64,000 nucleotides of DNA from the NCBI GenBank assembly GCA_029202445.1, contig CP119321.1, forward strand, positions 186,001 to 250,000, written 5' to 3'. This stretch comes from Candidatus Microbacterium phytovorans. Lineage in GTDB: Bacteria > Actinomycetota > Actinomycetes > Actinomycetales > Microbacteriaceae. Below, one piece after another: positions 25,152-35,912 of the stretch (position 1 is its first letter; every line of letters starts with the position of its first letter). The position numbers and the translations under genes were made by a program. Below the pieces are notes generated by a model. It had not been told where the DNA came from. It ran no database searches and saw only the letters and a program-made list of their open reading frames with translations.

Positions 25152-27977
25152 ATGCCCTCCCGAGTCCACGCGCTGCTGGTCGTGCGCTCCGATGGACACG
25201 TCGCCCCCGACCTCCATCTGCGCCGCACGTTGGCCGCGCTCGCCGCGCAGACCCGACCCGTCGACGCACTGACGGTCGTCGTCTGCGGAGACGATCCCCG
25301 CGTCCGCGAGGTGCTCGAGAGTTCGGGTGCGGAGGCGGTCATCGCCGCGGCCCGCTCGACGCGATTCGCGGACGCGCTGCGGATGGCATCCCATCGCCTG
25401 AACGGGGATGCCGTGTGGCTGCTCGCGCAGGACACCGCACCCGAGCCGGAAGCGCTCGCGCGCCTGGTCGCCGCCGTCGAGACCGCGCCGTCGGTGGCCG
25501 TCGCCGCCCCCAAGCTCGTCCGCTGGCACGACCGCGCGCACATCGTGTCGCTCGGGGTCACCCTCACCCGCACCGGCCGCAGCGTGGGACTCGCTGACGG
25601 GGAGCACGACCAGGGCCAACACGACGCACGCGAGGACGTCATGGGCGCCGACGTCCGCGGGCTGCTCGTGCGCGCCGATGCCTGGCGCTCGCTCGACGGG
25701 CTCGATCCCGCGCTCGACGGGGCCGACGAGGGACTCGACCTGGGTGTGCGTTCACGCCTCGCCGGCGGACGGGTGGCGCTCGCGCCCACGGCGATCGTCG
25801 CCGTCGCCGGAGACGGGGTCGCCGGTGACGCCGCCGGCGACGACGTCGCTACCCGCGCGCGCACCGCCTATGCCCGCCGCAGCGCGCAGCTGCATCGACG
25901 TCTCGTCTATGCCGCGCCCGGTGTCGTGGCGCTCCATTGGCTGTCGCTGCTCCCGCTCGCGATCGTGCGTTCGCTCGGTCATCTCCTCGCCAAGCGCCCG
26001 GGGCTCATCCTCCCCGAGCTCGCCGCCGCCGTCGTCGCGTTCGTGCGGCTTCCGTCGGTGGCGCGAGCGCGCGCAGGCATCCGCGGGAGCCGGCGCGTGT
26101 CGTGGGCGCAGCTCGCGCCGTTGCGCATCGGCACACGGCAGCTGCGCCACCGCCTCGACGACGACGGCTCCGACGCCCTCGCTCGCCCCGACCTTCGGTT
26201 CTTCAGCAGCACCGGCGGGGCCTGGATCGTCCTGGCCGCCCTCGTCGTGTCGCTCGCCGCCTTCCCGGCGCTGCTGGCCTGGCCTGTCCTCGGCGGCGGT
26301 GCCCTCGCCCCGCTGCGCACCACCCTCGCGCAACTGTGGGCCGATGCCGTGGCCGGCCCGCGCCCCCTGGGGTGGAGCACCATCGGCCCCGCCGATCCGT
26401 TCAGCGCGCTCGTCGCCGTCATCGGGAGCCTCTCCCCGGCCGAGCCGTCGCGCGCCCTGGTCGTGCTGTGGGTGCTCGCCCTTCCGCTCGCGGCGCTCGG
26501 CGGCTGGTTCGCCGCGACTCGAATCACCGAGCGCGCGGGACCGCGCGCGTTGGTCGCGATCGGCTGGACGCTCGCGCCCACGTTCTTGACGGCGCTGGTC
26601 GAGGGACGCCCGACAGGCGTGCTCGTCCACCTCCTCGTGCCATGGCTCTTCTTCACCGCCTCGGTGGCCCACCGCTCGTGGACGCAGGCCGCCGCGGGCT
26701 CGCTCGCCCTGGCGGCGACCACCGCCGCCGCGCCCTCGGTGGTCCCCGCCCTCGTACTGCTGTGGGTCGTCGCTGTCGTCCTCACGGCTGTGCGGCGATC
26801 GGGACGGGGCATCGCCCGCGTGATCTGGCTCGTGATTCCGACCGCGGTCTTCGCGGCGCCGCTGCTCTGGGAGCGGGTGCGCACCGGCGATCCGTGGGCG
26901 ATCCTCGCCGATCCGGGAGTCGCCGTCGCCCCGGGGTCTCCCGCCGCCGATCCGGTCGGACGGCTCCTACTGCTGGGCGGGTTCCCGACCGCGGACGGTG
27001 CGGGGTGGGCAGGGCTGCTCGGACGCGACGACGCGCCGCCGTGGCTCCCCGCCCTCGTGGTCCCGCTGTTCCTGCTCGCCGTGCTCGCCCCGATCCTCGG
27101 CCGCCTTCTCCCTGCCCTCGTACTATTGCTGACGGCCGCGGCCGGGCTGCTGACGGCGCTGCTGGCTTCGAACACGGCCCTCGCCGCGAGCGCGTCGACG
27201 CCTGTCGGGCTGTGGACCGGCGCCGGCCTCACGATTGCGTGGGCGGGGCTGCTCGGTGCGGCGGCCCTCACTGCCGACGGGATGCCGCGGGGCGGCGCGC
27301 GCAGCCTTGCCGTCGCCGCCGTCGCCGTCTGCCTCGCCGTGACCGCCGCTCCGGCCCTCACCGCCCTGCACCGCGACGCCCTCGCTGTCACGAACGGCCC
27401 CGACAGCACACTGCCCGCGTATGTGGATGCCGAGGGTCGCGGCGATCCGCGTACGGCGACGTTCGTCCTGCGTGCGCAGCCTCGCGGCGGGTTGGCCGCG
27501 GAGGTCGTGTGGGGTGGAAGCGCCACCCTCGGCGGACAGACCACGCTCCAATCCGTCCGTTCGGGCGCGACGACCGCCGATGAGGAGACCGCCGCGCTGA
27601 CGGCAGACCTCGTCACCGGTGCCGCCGGTGACGCGGTGGCCGAACTGGCATCCCATGGCGTGGGATACGTCCTCTTGGCGGGCGCGGTCGAAGGCGAGAC
27701 CGACGCGGCTCGTGCCGCACGACTGGCTGCCAGGGGAGTGCTGGATCGACGTGACGACCTGGAGTCGGTGGGTGACACCGGAAAGGGCGAACTGTGGTTC
27801 GTCGTGGCCGATGTGACCCCGCGCACACCGACAGCGGACCAGCAGGCGCAGGCGTGGCGCATCGGGTCGCTGCAGCTCGGCGTCGTGCTGGTGACCCTCC
27901 TCCTCGCCATCCCGACGGCGGCGACGATCCGCCAGGCGCGTCGCGAACCGCGCGTCGTCGGAGAGGCCGCGCCATGA
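25152..27977 (+). CDS. Large membrane-bound family 2 glycosyltransferase-like protein
   Basis: Protein of 941 aa. The first 250 residues resemble GT2 (HALLVVRSDG at 6-15, LAALAAQTRPVDALTVVVCG at 28-47, WLLAQDTAPEPEALARLV around 89-106), where DTA occupies the place of the usual DxD. The rest is strongly hydrophobic: about twelve to fourteen membrane segments from residue 355 on, with an extracytoplasmic domain around 730-900 and a last helix near the C-terminus. Such proteins lie beside whiB2 in many actinobacteria and are thought to work in wall glycan assembly. Its ATGA overlap with the DUF5719 gene indicates joint function. Donor and acceptor unknown. Confidence 0.8.
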   Translation: MPSRVHALLVVRSDGHVAPDLHLRRTLAALAAQTRPVDALTVVVCGDDPRVREVLESSGAEAVIAAARSTRFADALRMASHRLNGDAVWLLAQDTAPEPEALARLVAAVETAPSVAVAAPKLVRWHDRAHIVSLGVTLTRTGRSVGLADGEHDQGQHDAREDVMGADVRGLLVRADAWRSLDGLDPALDGADEGLDLGVRSRLAGGRVALAPTAIVAVAGDGVAGDAAGDDVATRARTAYARRSAQLHRRLVYAAPGVVALHWLSLLPLAIVRSLGHLLAKRPGLILPELAAAVVAFVRLPSVARARAGIRGSRRVSWAQLAPLRIGTRQLRHRLDDDGSDALARPDLRFFSSTGGAWIVLAALVVSLAAFPALLAWPVLGGGALAPLRTTLAQLWADAVAGPRPLGWSTIGPADPFSALVAVIGSLSPAEPSRALVVLWVLALPLAALGGWFAATRITERAGPRALVAIGWTLAPTFLTALVEGRPTGVLVHLLVPWLFFTASVAHRSWTQAAAGSLALAATTAAAPSVVPALVLLWVVAVVLTAVRRSGRGIARVIWLVIPTAVFAAPLLWERVRTGDPWAILADPGVAVAPGSPAADPVGRLLLLGGFPTADGAGWAGLLGRDDAPPWLPALVVPLFLLAVLAPILGRLLPALVLLLTAAAGLLTALLASNTALAASASTPVGLWTGAGLTIAWAGLLGAAALTADGMPRGGARSLAVAAVAVCLAVTAAPALTALHRDALAVTNGPDSTLPAYVDAEGRGDPRTATFVLRAQPRGGLAAEVVWGGSATLGGQTTLQSVRSGATTADEETAALTADLVTGAAGDAVAELASHGVGYVLLAGAVEGETDAARAARLAARGVLDRRDDLESVGDTGKGELWFVVADVTPRTPTADQQAQAWRIGSLQLGVVLVTLLLAIPTAATIRQARREPRVVGEAAP

Positions 27978-29380
27978 CCGCCGCCCCGCGCACGTCGTCG
28001 CAACGCGCCGCTCGGCTGGGTGCCGGCATCGCCGTCGCGGCGGTGGTCGCCGTGGCCGTCCCCGCTGCGGCGTTCGTTCCGTGGCCCGCGATCGTCCGCG
28101 ACCCGGTTGCCGTGACGGCGCTGCCCGAACCCACCGCCTCCCTCGTCTCGTGCGCCGGGCCCGTGCTCGCCGTCGGCCGGGATGCGACCGACGCCGCGCT
28201 CCTCACCGACGCGACGGGGCAGGACGTCGCAGCCGCGACGGCGCCCGGACAGCCCGATGCCGAGGCGGCGCGCCTGGCCGCCCCCGGTGTGTCAGGCGGC
28301 GCCGGGCCCGACGCTCTGAGCGCGCAGCCGGAGGGCGGCGTCCGCACCGATCTCGCGGCGGCGGGTTCGGCCACCGTGGCCGACGAGGACCTCGCCGGCT
28401 TCGTGGCATCCGCGTGTGCTCCCGCGCTCATGGAGTCGTGGCTGGTCGCGGGGAGCGGCACCACCGGCGCGGCCGACGTCGTGCTGCTGTCGAACCCGTC
28501 GGGGGTCGCCTCCGAGGTGGACATCACCGTGTACGGATCGGAGGGGCCCGTGCAGCCCGCCGCGGCGGCGGGGATCATCGTGCCTCCGCGCACGCAGCGC
28601 GTGCTTCCGCTGGCGGCCCTCGCTCTCGGCCAGGAGAACCCCGTCGTGCGTATCAACGCTTCCGGTGCGCCGATCCAGGCCTCCCTGCAGGCGAGCCTCA
28701 CCCGTACGCTGCTCACCGGTGGCGTCGACCAGGTGGGCACGACCGCACCGCCCGCCGAGAGGCAGGTCATCCCGTCGGTCAGCGTCGTCGTCGAGCCGGG
28801 GGAGGAGGGCGCCTCGGAGCCGGGCACCGTCATGAGGATCCTGGCGCCCTCGGACGACACCGAGGCTGTCGTCGACCTGCAGCCGCTGACCGGCGGATCC
28901 GCGTCGTCGACGACTCTGGAGCTTCCGGCCGGCGTGCCCGTGGAGCTGGACCTCGGCGCGCTCGACCCCGGCACCTACCGCGTCGAGGTGACGGCCGACG
29001 AGCCTGTCGTCGCCTCACTGTGGGCGACCACCGGCTTCGGGGCGGGCTCCGACTTCGCCTGGCACACCGCGCCGTCGGTCGTGGACGTGCCCAGTCTCGT
29101 CGCCGTGGCGGTCGGGCCGTCGCCCGTCCTCACCCTCTCGAACGAGGGCGACGACGAGGCGCGGGTGGAGGTGAGCGGTCCGTCGGGCGACACGCAGGTG
29201 CTCGTTCCGCCGGGATCGTCGGTTCGGACGCCGGTGCAGGACGCGGCCGTCTACCAGCTCACCCCGGAAGGTGGCGTCCTGCGCGCCAACGTGACCTATC
29301 GCGGTCCCGACGCCCTGGCGGGCTACGACGTCATCCCTGCCGACGCCGCCGCAGAGCCGGTCGTCGTCTACCCGCAGTAG
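27974..29380 (+). CDS. DUF5719-type secreted or membrane-anchored protein
   Basis: Protein of 468 aa with an N-terminal hydrophobic anchor (AGIAVAAVVAVAVPAAAFV, about 17-35). The remainder is Ala/Gly/Val-rich beta-type sequence exposed outside the membrane, with repeated stretches such as VVLLSNPSGVASEVDITVYG and, later, VLTLSNEGDDEARVEVSG that look like related beta-sandwich units. I chose the ATG at 27974 because it overlaps the stop of the glycosyltransferase gene; the frame stays open for 60 codons before it. The DUF5719 assignment rests on gene order and general composition. It probably supports the preceding membrane enzyme at the cell surface. Confidence 0.75.
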   Translation: MTAAPRTSSQRAARLGAGIAVAAVVAVAVPAAAFVPWPAIVRDPVAVTALPEPTASLVSCAGPVLAVGRDATDAALLTDATGQDVAAATAPGQPDAEAARLAAPGVSGGAGPDALSAQPEGGVRTDLAAAGSATVADEDLAGFVASACAPALMESWLVAGSGTTGAADVVLLSNPSGVASEVDITVYGSEGPVQPAAAAGIIVPPRTQRVLPLAALALGQENPVVRINASGAPIQASLQASLTRTLLTGGVDQVGTTAPPAERQVIPSVSVVVEPGEEGASEPGTVMRILAPSDDTEAVVDLQPLTGGSASSTTLELPAGVPVELDLGALDPGTYRVEVTADEPVVASLWATTGFGAGSDFAWHTAPSVVDVPSLVAVAVGPSPVLTLSNEGDDEARVEVSGPSGDTQVLVPPGSSVRTPVQDAAVYQLTPEGGVLRANVTYRGPDALAGYDVIPADAAAEPVVVYPQ

Positions 29381-29396
29381 TCGGCGGGAGTCCGGC

Positions 29397-29843
29397 TCAG
29401 AAGAAGCGGAACCTCTCCGGCCCGAGGTCCCACGGGTCACGGTCGAGGTACTGCGCGGCCGCTCGGAAGACGCAGCTCTCGATCATCATGCGCCGGTGGA
29501 GCTCGTCGTCGCGGTGCAGATGGCTCAGTCGCTCGATGGGCAGTCGGTACAGCGTGATCCGCTTCTCCGTGGTCGACACGCTCCAGCGTGGGATGCCGTC
29601 GTCATCGGCCGCCGAGGGCATCGACGCGACCTCGAAACGCACGTCGCGCAGCTCGGACCAGGCGCTGCGGAGGAACTCCGCCGCCGTGCCGACGGCGAGA
29701 TCGAACTTGTCCGCCCGCGTCTCGAGGGGCGGCAGCGGCGGGCGGACGACGGGACTGCGGTCCTCCCGGCCGTGGCGGCCGTGCCTCGACGGGGTGGCGG
29801 CTCGCGCCGACTCCGGTGCCGAGGTGCGCCGCCGCCTGATCAT
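29397..29843 (-). CDS. Metallopeptidase-family protein (Rv3259-like) without HExxH
   Basis: Protein of 148 aa placed, as in mycobacteria, next to the DUF3499 gene. The first 40 residues are basic and Ser/Arg-rich; the rest matches the small zincin-like metallopeptidase family in layout (RITLYRLPIERLS, then a helix, then DPWDLGPERFRFF). Where the family's active members carry HExxH, this protein reads MMIESCVFRAAAQYLD, so both histidines are missing. Either it is an inactive paralogue or this clade never had protease activity. Leaderless start: TAGGAT ends six bases before the ATG. It converges with the DUF5719 gene 16 bases away. Confidence 0.7.
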   Translation of the reverse strand: MIRRRRTSAPESARAATPSRHGRHGREDRSPVVRPPLPPLETRADKFDLAVGTAAEFLRSAWSELRDVRFEVASMPSAADDDGIPRWSVSTTEKRITLYRLPIERLSHLHRDDELHRRMMIESCVFRAAAQYLDRDPWDLGPERFRFF

Positions 29844-29849
29844 GCCCCC

Positions 29850-29855
29850 ATCCTA
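29850..29855 (-). promoter_or_regulatory. -10 hexamer TAGGAT, leaderless promoter
   Basis: On the minus strand TAGGAT ends six bases before the ATG at 29843 of the metallopeptidase-family gene. The same 80-base gap carries the divergent promoter of the DUF3499 gene. Confidence 0.5.
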
Positions 29856-29909
29856 GGTCGCGACACCGCCGCCCCGGCGCGGCATCCGCGCGACGTCGCC
29901 GGCCACGGC

Positions 29910-29915
29910 TAGCGT
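29910..29915 (+). promoter_or_regulatory. -10 hexamer TAGCGT, leaderless promoter
   Basis: TAGCGT ends seven bases before the ATG at 29923. It overlaps the alternative GTG at 29914, which argues that translation starts at the ATG. Confidence 0.45.
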
Positions 29916-29922
29916 GATCGGG

Positions 29923-30129
29923 ATGCGTGACAGACTCTGCTCCAAGGTGGGCTGCGCCCGCGAGGCCGTGACGACCCTGACCTACGACTACGGCGACCAG
30001 ATGGCGGCGCTGGGTCCGCTCGGCGGCGGCAACGACCCGCACGCTCACGACCTCTGCGCGATCCACACCGATCGCCTCTCGGTGCCGAAGGGCTGGGTCG
30101 TCGTGCGCCACGAGACGCTGCGCGTCTGA
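29923..30129 (+). CDS. DUF3499 family protein (Rv3258c-like)
   Basis: Small protein of 68 aa. It has the paired metal-ligand pattern C6-x4-C11 and D-L-C-A-I-H near residues 43-48, suggesting a zinc ribbon, and ends with PKGWVVVRHETLRV, very close in layout to mycobacterial Rv3258c. Function is not known for the family; conserved position between a metallopeptidase-like gene and whiB2 or ahcY suggests a housekeeping role. I chose the ATG at 29923 over the GTG at 29914 because the latter lies inside the -10 hexamer. Confidence 0.82.
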   Translation: MRDRLCSKVGCAREAVTTLTYDYGDQMAALGPLGGGNDPHAHDLCAIHTDRLSVPKGWVVVRHETLRV

Positions 30130-30189
30130 GCTGCCGCGGGTGACGCACCCCTGTCCGACGGGGCGGGTACGAAGTGGGAGAATGGACGG

Positions 30190-31647
30190 ATGTCGACTCC
30201 CGTGAACACCCTGGACTTCGTCGTCGCCGATCTCGCCCTCGCCGAGGCCGGTCGGCACCAGATCCGCCTCGCCGAGAACGAGATGCCGGGTCTGATGGCC
30301 CTTCGCGAGGAGTTCGGGCCCACGCAGCCCCTCGCCGGCGCGCGAATCGCGGGCTCGCTCCACATGACGGTGCAGACGGCGGTGCTGATCGAGACCCTCG
30401 TCGCGCTCGGTGCGCAGGTGCGCTGGGCGAGCTGCAACATCTTCTCCACGCAGGACGAGGCGGCCGCTGCGGTCGCCGTCGGTCCGACAGGCACCGTCGA
30501 TGCTCCCGCGGGCGTGCCCGTCTTCGCCTTCAAGGGGGAGACGCTCGAGGAGTACTGGCAGCTCGCCGACCGCATCTTCGACTGGACGGCCGAGGGGTAC
30601 GACGGTCCGAACCTCATCCTCGACGACGGCGGCGACGCCACCCTCCTCGTCCACAAGGGCGTCGAGTTCGAGCGCGCGGGCGCCGTCCCGGATGCCGCCG
30701 ACGGCGATTCGGTCGAATACCGCATCGTTCTCGACACGCTGCGCGCGAGCCTCTCCCGCGACCCGCAGCGTTTCACCCGGATGGCCGAAGCTCTTCTCGG
30801 GGTGACGGAGGAGACGACGACCGGCGTGCACCGCCTCTACGAGCTCCATGCCGAGGGCAAGCTCCTGTTCCCGGGCATCAACGTCAACGACTCCGTCACG
30901 AAGTCCAAGTTCGACAACAAGTACGGCATCCGTCATTCGCTTCCCGACGGCATCAACCGGGCCACCGACGTGCTCATGGGCGGCAAGGTCGCCTTCGTCG
31001 TGGGCTACGGCGATGTGGGCAAGGGTGCCGCCGAGGCGCTGCGCGGCCAGGGCGCTCGCGTCATCGTGGGCGAGGTCGACCCGATCTGCGCTCTGCAGGC
31101 GGCCATGGACGGCTTCCAGGTCGCACGCCTGGAGTCGGTGCTCGGAGAGATCGACATCCTCATCACCGGAACCGGCAACACGCAGGTCGTGACCGTCGAT
31201 CACCTCCTGGGGCTCAAGCACCTGGCGATCGTGGGCAACGTGGGTCACTTCGACGACGAGATCGACATGGCGGGGCTGGAGAGCCTCCCGGGCGCCGAGC
31301 GCATCGAGATCAAGCCGCAGGTGCACGAATGGCGCCTCCCCACGGGCCGAAGCATCCTCGTGCTCTCCGAGGGCCGCCTCATGAACCTCGGCAACGCGAC
31401 GGGGCACCCGTCATTCGTGATGAGTGCGTCGTTCACCAACCAGGTGCTCGCCCAGCTGGAACTGTTCACCAATCTCGACGCGTATCCCGTCGGGGTGTAC
31501 ACGCTGCCCAAGATCCTCGACGAGAAGGTCGCGCGGCTCCACCTCGCCGCCCTCGGCGTCGAGCTGACGGAGCTGACCCCGCATCAGGCGGCGTACATCG
31601 GCGTTCCGGTGGAAGGTCCGTACAAGCTGGAGCACTATCGCTACTGA
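30190..31647 (+). CDS. ahcY: Adenosylhomocysteinase (S-adenosyl-L-homocysteine hydrolase)
   Basis: Cytoplasmic NAD-dependent enzyme that splits S-adenosylhomocysteine to adenosine and homocysteine, removing the inhibitor of methyl transfer. The 485-aa length fits bacterial forms with the extra loop. Visible: [10 protein letters not shown] and [13 protein letters not shown] in the substrate domain, [13 protein letters not shown], the NAD-binding [27 protein letters not shown], and the conserved C-terminus KLEHYRY that reaches into the partner subunit. A GAGAAT sequence six bases before the ATG may be a -10 for a leaderless message. No SAH riboswitch fits in the 60-base upstream gap. Confidence 0.97.
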   Translation: MSTPVNTLDFVVADLALAEAGRHQIRLAENEMPGLMALREEFGPTQPLAGARIAGSLHMTVQTAVLIETLVALGAQVRWASCNIFSTQDEAAAAVAVGPTGTVDAPAGVPVFAFKGETLEEYWQLADRIFDWTAEGYDGPNLILDDGGDATLLVHKGVEFERAGAVPDAADGDSVEYRIVLDTLRASLSRDPQRFTRMAEALLGVTEETTTGVHRLYELHAEGKLLFPGINVNDSVTKSKFDNKYGIRHSLPDGINRATDVLMGGKVAFVVGYGDVGKGAAEALRGQGARVIVGEVDPICALQAAMDGFQVARLESVLGEIDILITGTGNTQVVTVDHLLGLKHLAIVGNVGHFDDEIDMAGLESLPGAERIEIKPQVHEWRLPTGRSILVLSEGRLMNLGNATGHPSFVMSASFTNQVLAQLELFTNLDAYPVGVYTLPKILDEKVARLHLAALGVELTELTPHQAAYIGVPVEGPYKLEHYRY

Positions 31648-31679
31648 GCGGCGGCGTCCCGTCGGCGCCTCGCCCACAC

Positions 31680-31700
31680 TGTTTTGATTCGATCAAAACA
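31680..31700. promoter_or_regulatory. Fur-type operator (inverted repeat, 9-3-9)
   Basis: Perfect 9-base arms TGTTTTGAT and ATCAAAACA separated by TCG. It is strikingly A/T-rich for this genome and lies directly upstream of the -10 hexamer of the Fur-family gene. TTTTGA at 31682-31687, 17 bases before that -10, can serve as the -35, so a bound dimer would block RNA polymerase. This fits autoregulation of the repressor and control of katG behind it. Confidence 0.8.
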
Positions 31701-31704
31701 GGAG

Positions 31705-31710
31705 TAGGCT
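31705..31710 (+). promoter_or_regulatory. -10 hexamer TAGGCT, leaderless promoter of the fur-katG unit
   Basis: TAGGCT ends seven bases before the ATG at 31718, with TTTTGA 17 bases upstream inside the operator. Transcription would start at or within a base of the start codon. Confidence 0.55.
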
Positions 31711-31717
31711 GGGTGCC

Positions 31718-32185
31718 ATGACCTCCGCCAGCTCGTCGATCCGCTCCGGCAGGTCTGCGACGCTCCCCGCAGCCGCGGACGACGCGCTCCGCGGCGCCGG
31801 CCTGCGCGTCACAGAATCGCGCGTCGCCGTCTACAACGCGCTCGCGCGGTCATCGCACGCGAGCGCCGACGACGTCTTCGCGGCCATCGTCGTTCGGATG
31901 CCGCGCACCAGCCGGCAGTCGGTCTACAACGCGCTGAGCGACTTCGCCGAGGCGGGGATCGTGCGCCGCATCGAGCCCGCCGGACGTCCCATGCTCTTCG
32001 AGCTCCGCGTCGACGACAACCACCACCACGTCGTGTGCGTCGTGTGCGGCGCCGTCGAAGACGTCGACTGCGTCGTCGGCCATGCGCCGTGCCTCGCGCC
32101 CTCCGATACCCACGGCTACGCGCTGCAGGCCGCGGAAGTGACCTTCTGGGGCACGTGCCCCGCGTGCGCCGCCACGGCATCCTGA
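31718..32185 (+). CDS. Fur-family transcriptional repressor (FurA/PerR-like)
   Basis: Metal-dependent repressor of 155 aa. A winged-helix domain (about 20-95: GLRVTESRVAVYNAL, SRQSVYNALSDFAEAGIVRRI) is followed by a dimerisation domain with the metal motif HHHVVC at 102-107. A structural zinc site is formed by CVVC at 107-110 and CPAC at 147-150. The N-terminal 20 residues are Ser/Ala-rich. It is followed 42 bases later by katG, the classical FurA-KatG pairing of actinobacteria in which the repressor responds to iron or peroxide. The operator at 31680-31700 overlaps its own promoter. Confidence 0.92.
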   Translation: MTSASSSIRSGRSATLPAAADDALRGAGLRVTESRVAVYNALARSSHASADDVFAAIVVRMPRTSRQSVYNALSDFAEAGIVRRIEPAGRPMLFELRVDDNHHHVVCVVCGAVEDVDCVVGHAPCLAPSDTHGYALQAAEVTFWGTCPACAATAS

Positions 32186-34516
<2,331 letters not shown>

Positions 34517-34528
34517 CTCGCTGACGCG

Positions 34529-34560
34529 AGAAGGCCCGCTCCCCACGGAGCGGGCCTTCT
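34529..34560 (+). terminator. Strong hairpin terminator after katG
   Basis: Perfect 14-base arms AGAAGGCCCGCTCC and GGAGCGGGCCTTCT around a CCAC loop, starting 13 bases after the katG stop. It ends with TTCTGCG rather than a long T-run, as is usual in GC-rich actinobacteria. Confidence 0.85.
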
Positions 34561-34568
34561 GCGTTGTG

Positions 34569-34866
34569 CCGGGCGTTTCGTCTCGCTGCGCTCGCTCAAC
34601 GACCGGGTGGGGTTCCTTCTCCGGGCGTTTCGTCTCGCTGCGCTCGCTCACCGACCGGGTGGGCTTCCGCCTCCGGGCGTTTCGTCTCGCTGCGCTCGCT
34701 CAACGACCGGGTGGGGTTCCTTGTCCGGGCGTTTCGTCTCGCTGCGCTCGCTCGACGACCGGGTGGGGTTCCTTCTCCGGGCGTTTCGTCTCGCTGCGCT
34801 CGCTCGACGACCGGGTGGGGTTCCGCCTCCGGGCGTTGAGCGAGGAGCGCAGCGACGAGACGAAAC
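34569..34866. repeat. Five contiguous 52-bp tandem repeats plus an inverted partial unit
   Basis: Units start at 34569, 34621, 34673, 34725 and 34777. Each opens with CCGGGCGTTTCGTCTCGCTG and contains CGACCGGGTGGG; they differ at only a few sites (AAC, ACC or GAC in the middle; TTCT, TTGT or GCCT at the end). At 34829 a sixth copy begins (CCGGGCGTT) and is then replaced by an inverted, slightly longer version running to 34866. There are no unique spacers, so this is not a CRISPR array. It fills the space between convergent katG and aquaporin genes. No gene is supported here although all frames stay open. Confidence 0.92.
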
Positions 34867-34872
34867 GTGCGG

Positions 34873-35679
34873 TCAGCCGGCGGCCTTGCCGTCGAACAAC
34901 GCGCGATGCGCGAAGCCGGCGATCAGAGCGCCGACGATGGGGAACACGAGGAACACCCACAGCTGCAGCAGGGCGTCGCCGCCGCCGTAGATCGCGGTGG
35001 CGATCGACCGCGCCGGGTTGACCGAGGTGTTGTCGATCGGGATGGATGCCAGGTGGATGAGGGTGAGCGTCAGACCGATCACGAGGCCGGCGAGTTTCGT
35101 GCCGCGCGTTGCGTGCGTGACTCCGAGGATCACCAGCACGAAGATGCCCGTGAAGAGGATCTCCGCCGTGATGGCGGCGCCGAGACCGAACCCGCCGGGG
35201 GAGTGCTCTCCGAAGCCGTTGCTCGCGAAGCCGCCGGACTGGGCGTCGGACAGCCAGCCGTCGGGGCCGAAGAGGCCGATCAGCACGATCAGGCTCGTGC
35301 CGATCGCGCCGCCGACCACCTGGGCGACGATGTAGCCGATGCTGTCGCGCCACGGGAAGCGGCCGGCCGCAGCCAGCCCCAGCGTGACGGCGGGGTTGAA
35401 GTGTCCGCCCGAGATGGGTCCCCACGCGTACGCGCCCGCGATCACTGTCAGACCGAACGCGAAGGCGACGCCGACGAAGCCGATGCCGAGCGGCGTGCCG
35501 TTGCCTCCGACGCCGAAGTCTGCGGCGAAGAGCGCGGCCCCGATGGAGCCGAAGACGAGGAGGAAGGTGCCGGCGGCCTCGGCCAGCAGCTTGATGCCGG
35601 TCGTGGGGCCGGACGGCGCCGGCGTGTGATCGAGAGGCGTGGGAGTGACGGGATTGTCCGGGATCGGATCGGGGCTCAT
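34873..35679 (-). CDS. aqpZ: Aquaporin (MIP family)
   Basis: Membrane channel of 268 aa with the two asparagine-proline-alanine boxes: GHFNPAVTL with NPA at 95-97 and SVNPARS with NPA at 221-223. Six membrane helices and an extended Gly-rich loop around 141-165 are visible; the N-terminal 27 residues are Pro-rich and cytoplasmic. I chose the ATG at 35679, which has AAGGAA at a normal distance; the frame is open to 35760. Overall pattern is closer to water channels than to glycerol facilitators. Its position beside katG suggests, but does not prove, a role in peroxide or osmotic stress. Confidence 0.88.
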   Translation of the reverse strand: MSPDPIPDNPVTPTPLDHTPAPSGPTTGIKLLAEAAGTFLLVFGSIGAALFAADFGVGGNGTPLGIGFVGVAFAFGLTVIAGAYAWGPISGGHFNPAVTLGLAAAGRFPWRDSIGYIVAQVVGGAIGTSLIVLIGLFGPDGWLSDAQSGGFASNGFGEHSPGGFGLGAAITAEILFTGIFVLVILGVTHATRGTKLAGLVIGLTLTLIHLASIPIDNTSVNPARSIATAIYGGGDALLQLWVFLVFPIVGALIAGFAHRALFDGKAAG

Positions 35680-35852
35680 CAGTGTTCCTTTGTTCGGTGA
35701 GCGTCCTGCTGTGAGTGATTCTGCCGCCGTTACCGGCTCTTGCACAGAAAGGGGCGACATATTGACGACGAATGACGTCGCGAGTCCTCACGGGACGCGG
35801 TATCGATCCGGTGGGAACCGCGTCCACAGGCGGGCATCGGATGCGTCCGATA

Positions 35853-35865
35853 CTGTGTCACACAG
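35853..35865. promoter_or_regulatory. Short inverted repeat upstream of mtrA
   Basis: CTGTGT and ACACAG flank a single C, about 50 bases before the mtrA start, overlapping a TACTGT hexamer (35851-35856) that could be a -10. It may be a Crp-like or other regulator site controlling mtrAB. The rest of the 233-base gap between the divergent aquaporin and mtrA starts shows no further clear element. Confidence 0.3.
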
Positions 35866-35912
35866 CGCGCTTCACCCGGTGCGCCACGGCATCCGCCGTA
35901 CCCGATGGACGA

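Noticed and set aside
30130..30189. SAH riboswitch in front of ahcY
   Set aside because: The gap is only 60 bases and a -10-like GAGAAT just before the ATG suggests a leaderless message, leaving no room for the structure.
34569..34866. CRISPR array
   Set aside because: Repeats are directly adjacent at 52-base steps with no unique spacers and no cas genes nearby.
34564..35021. Protein-coding genes in the tandem repeat block
   Set aside because: Several frames are open, but they simply translate the repeat unit again and again, without ribosome sites or family match.
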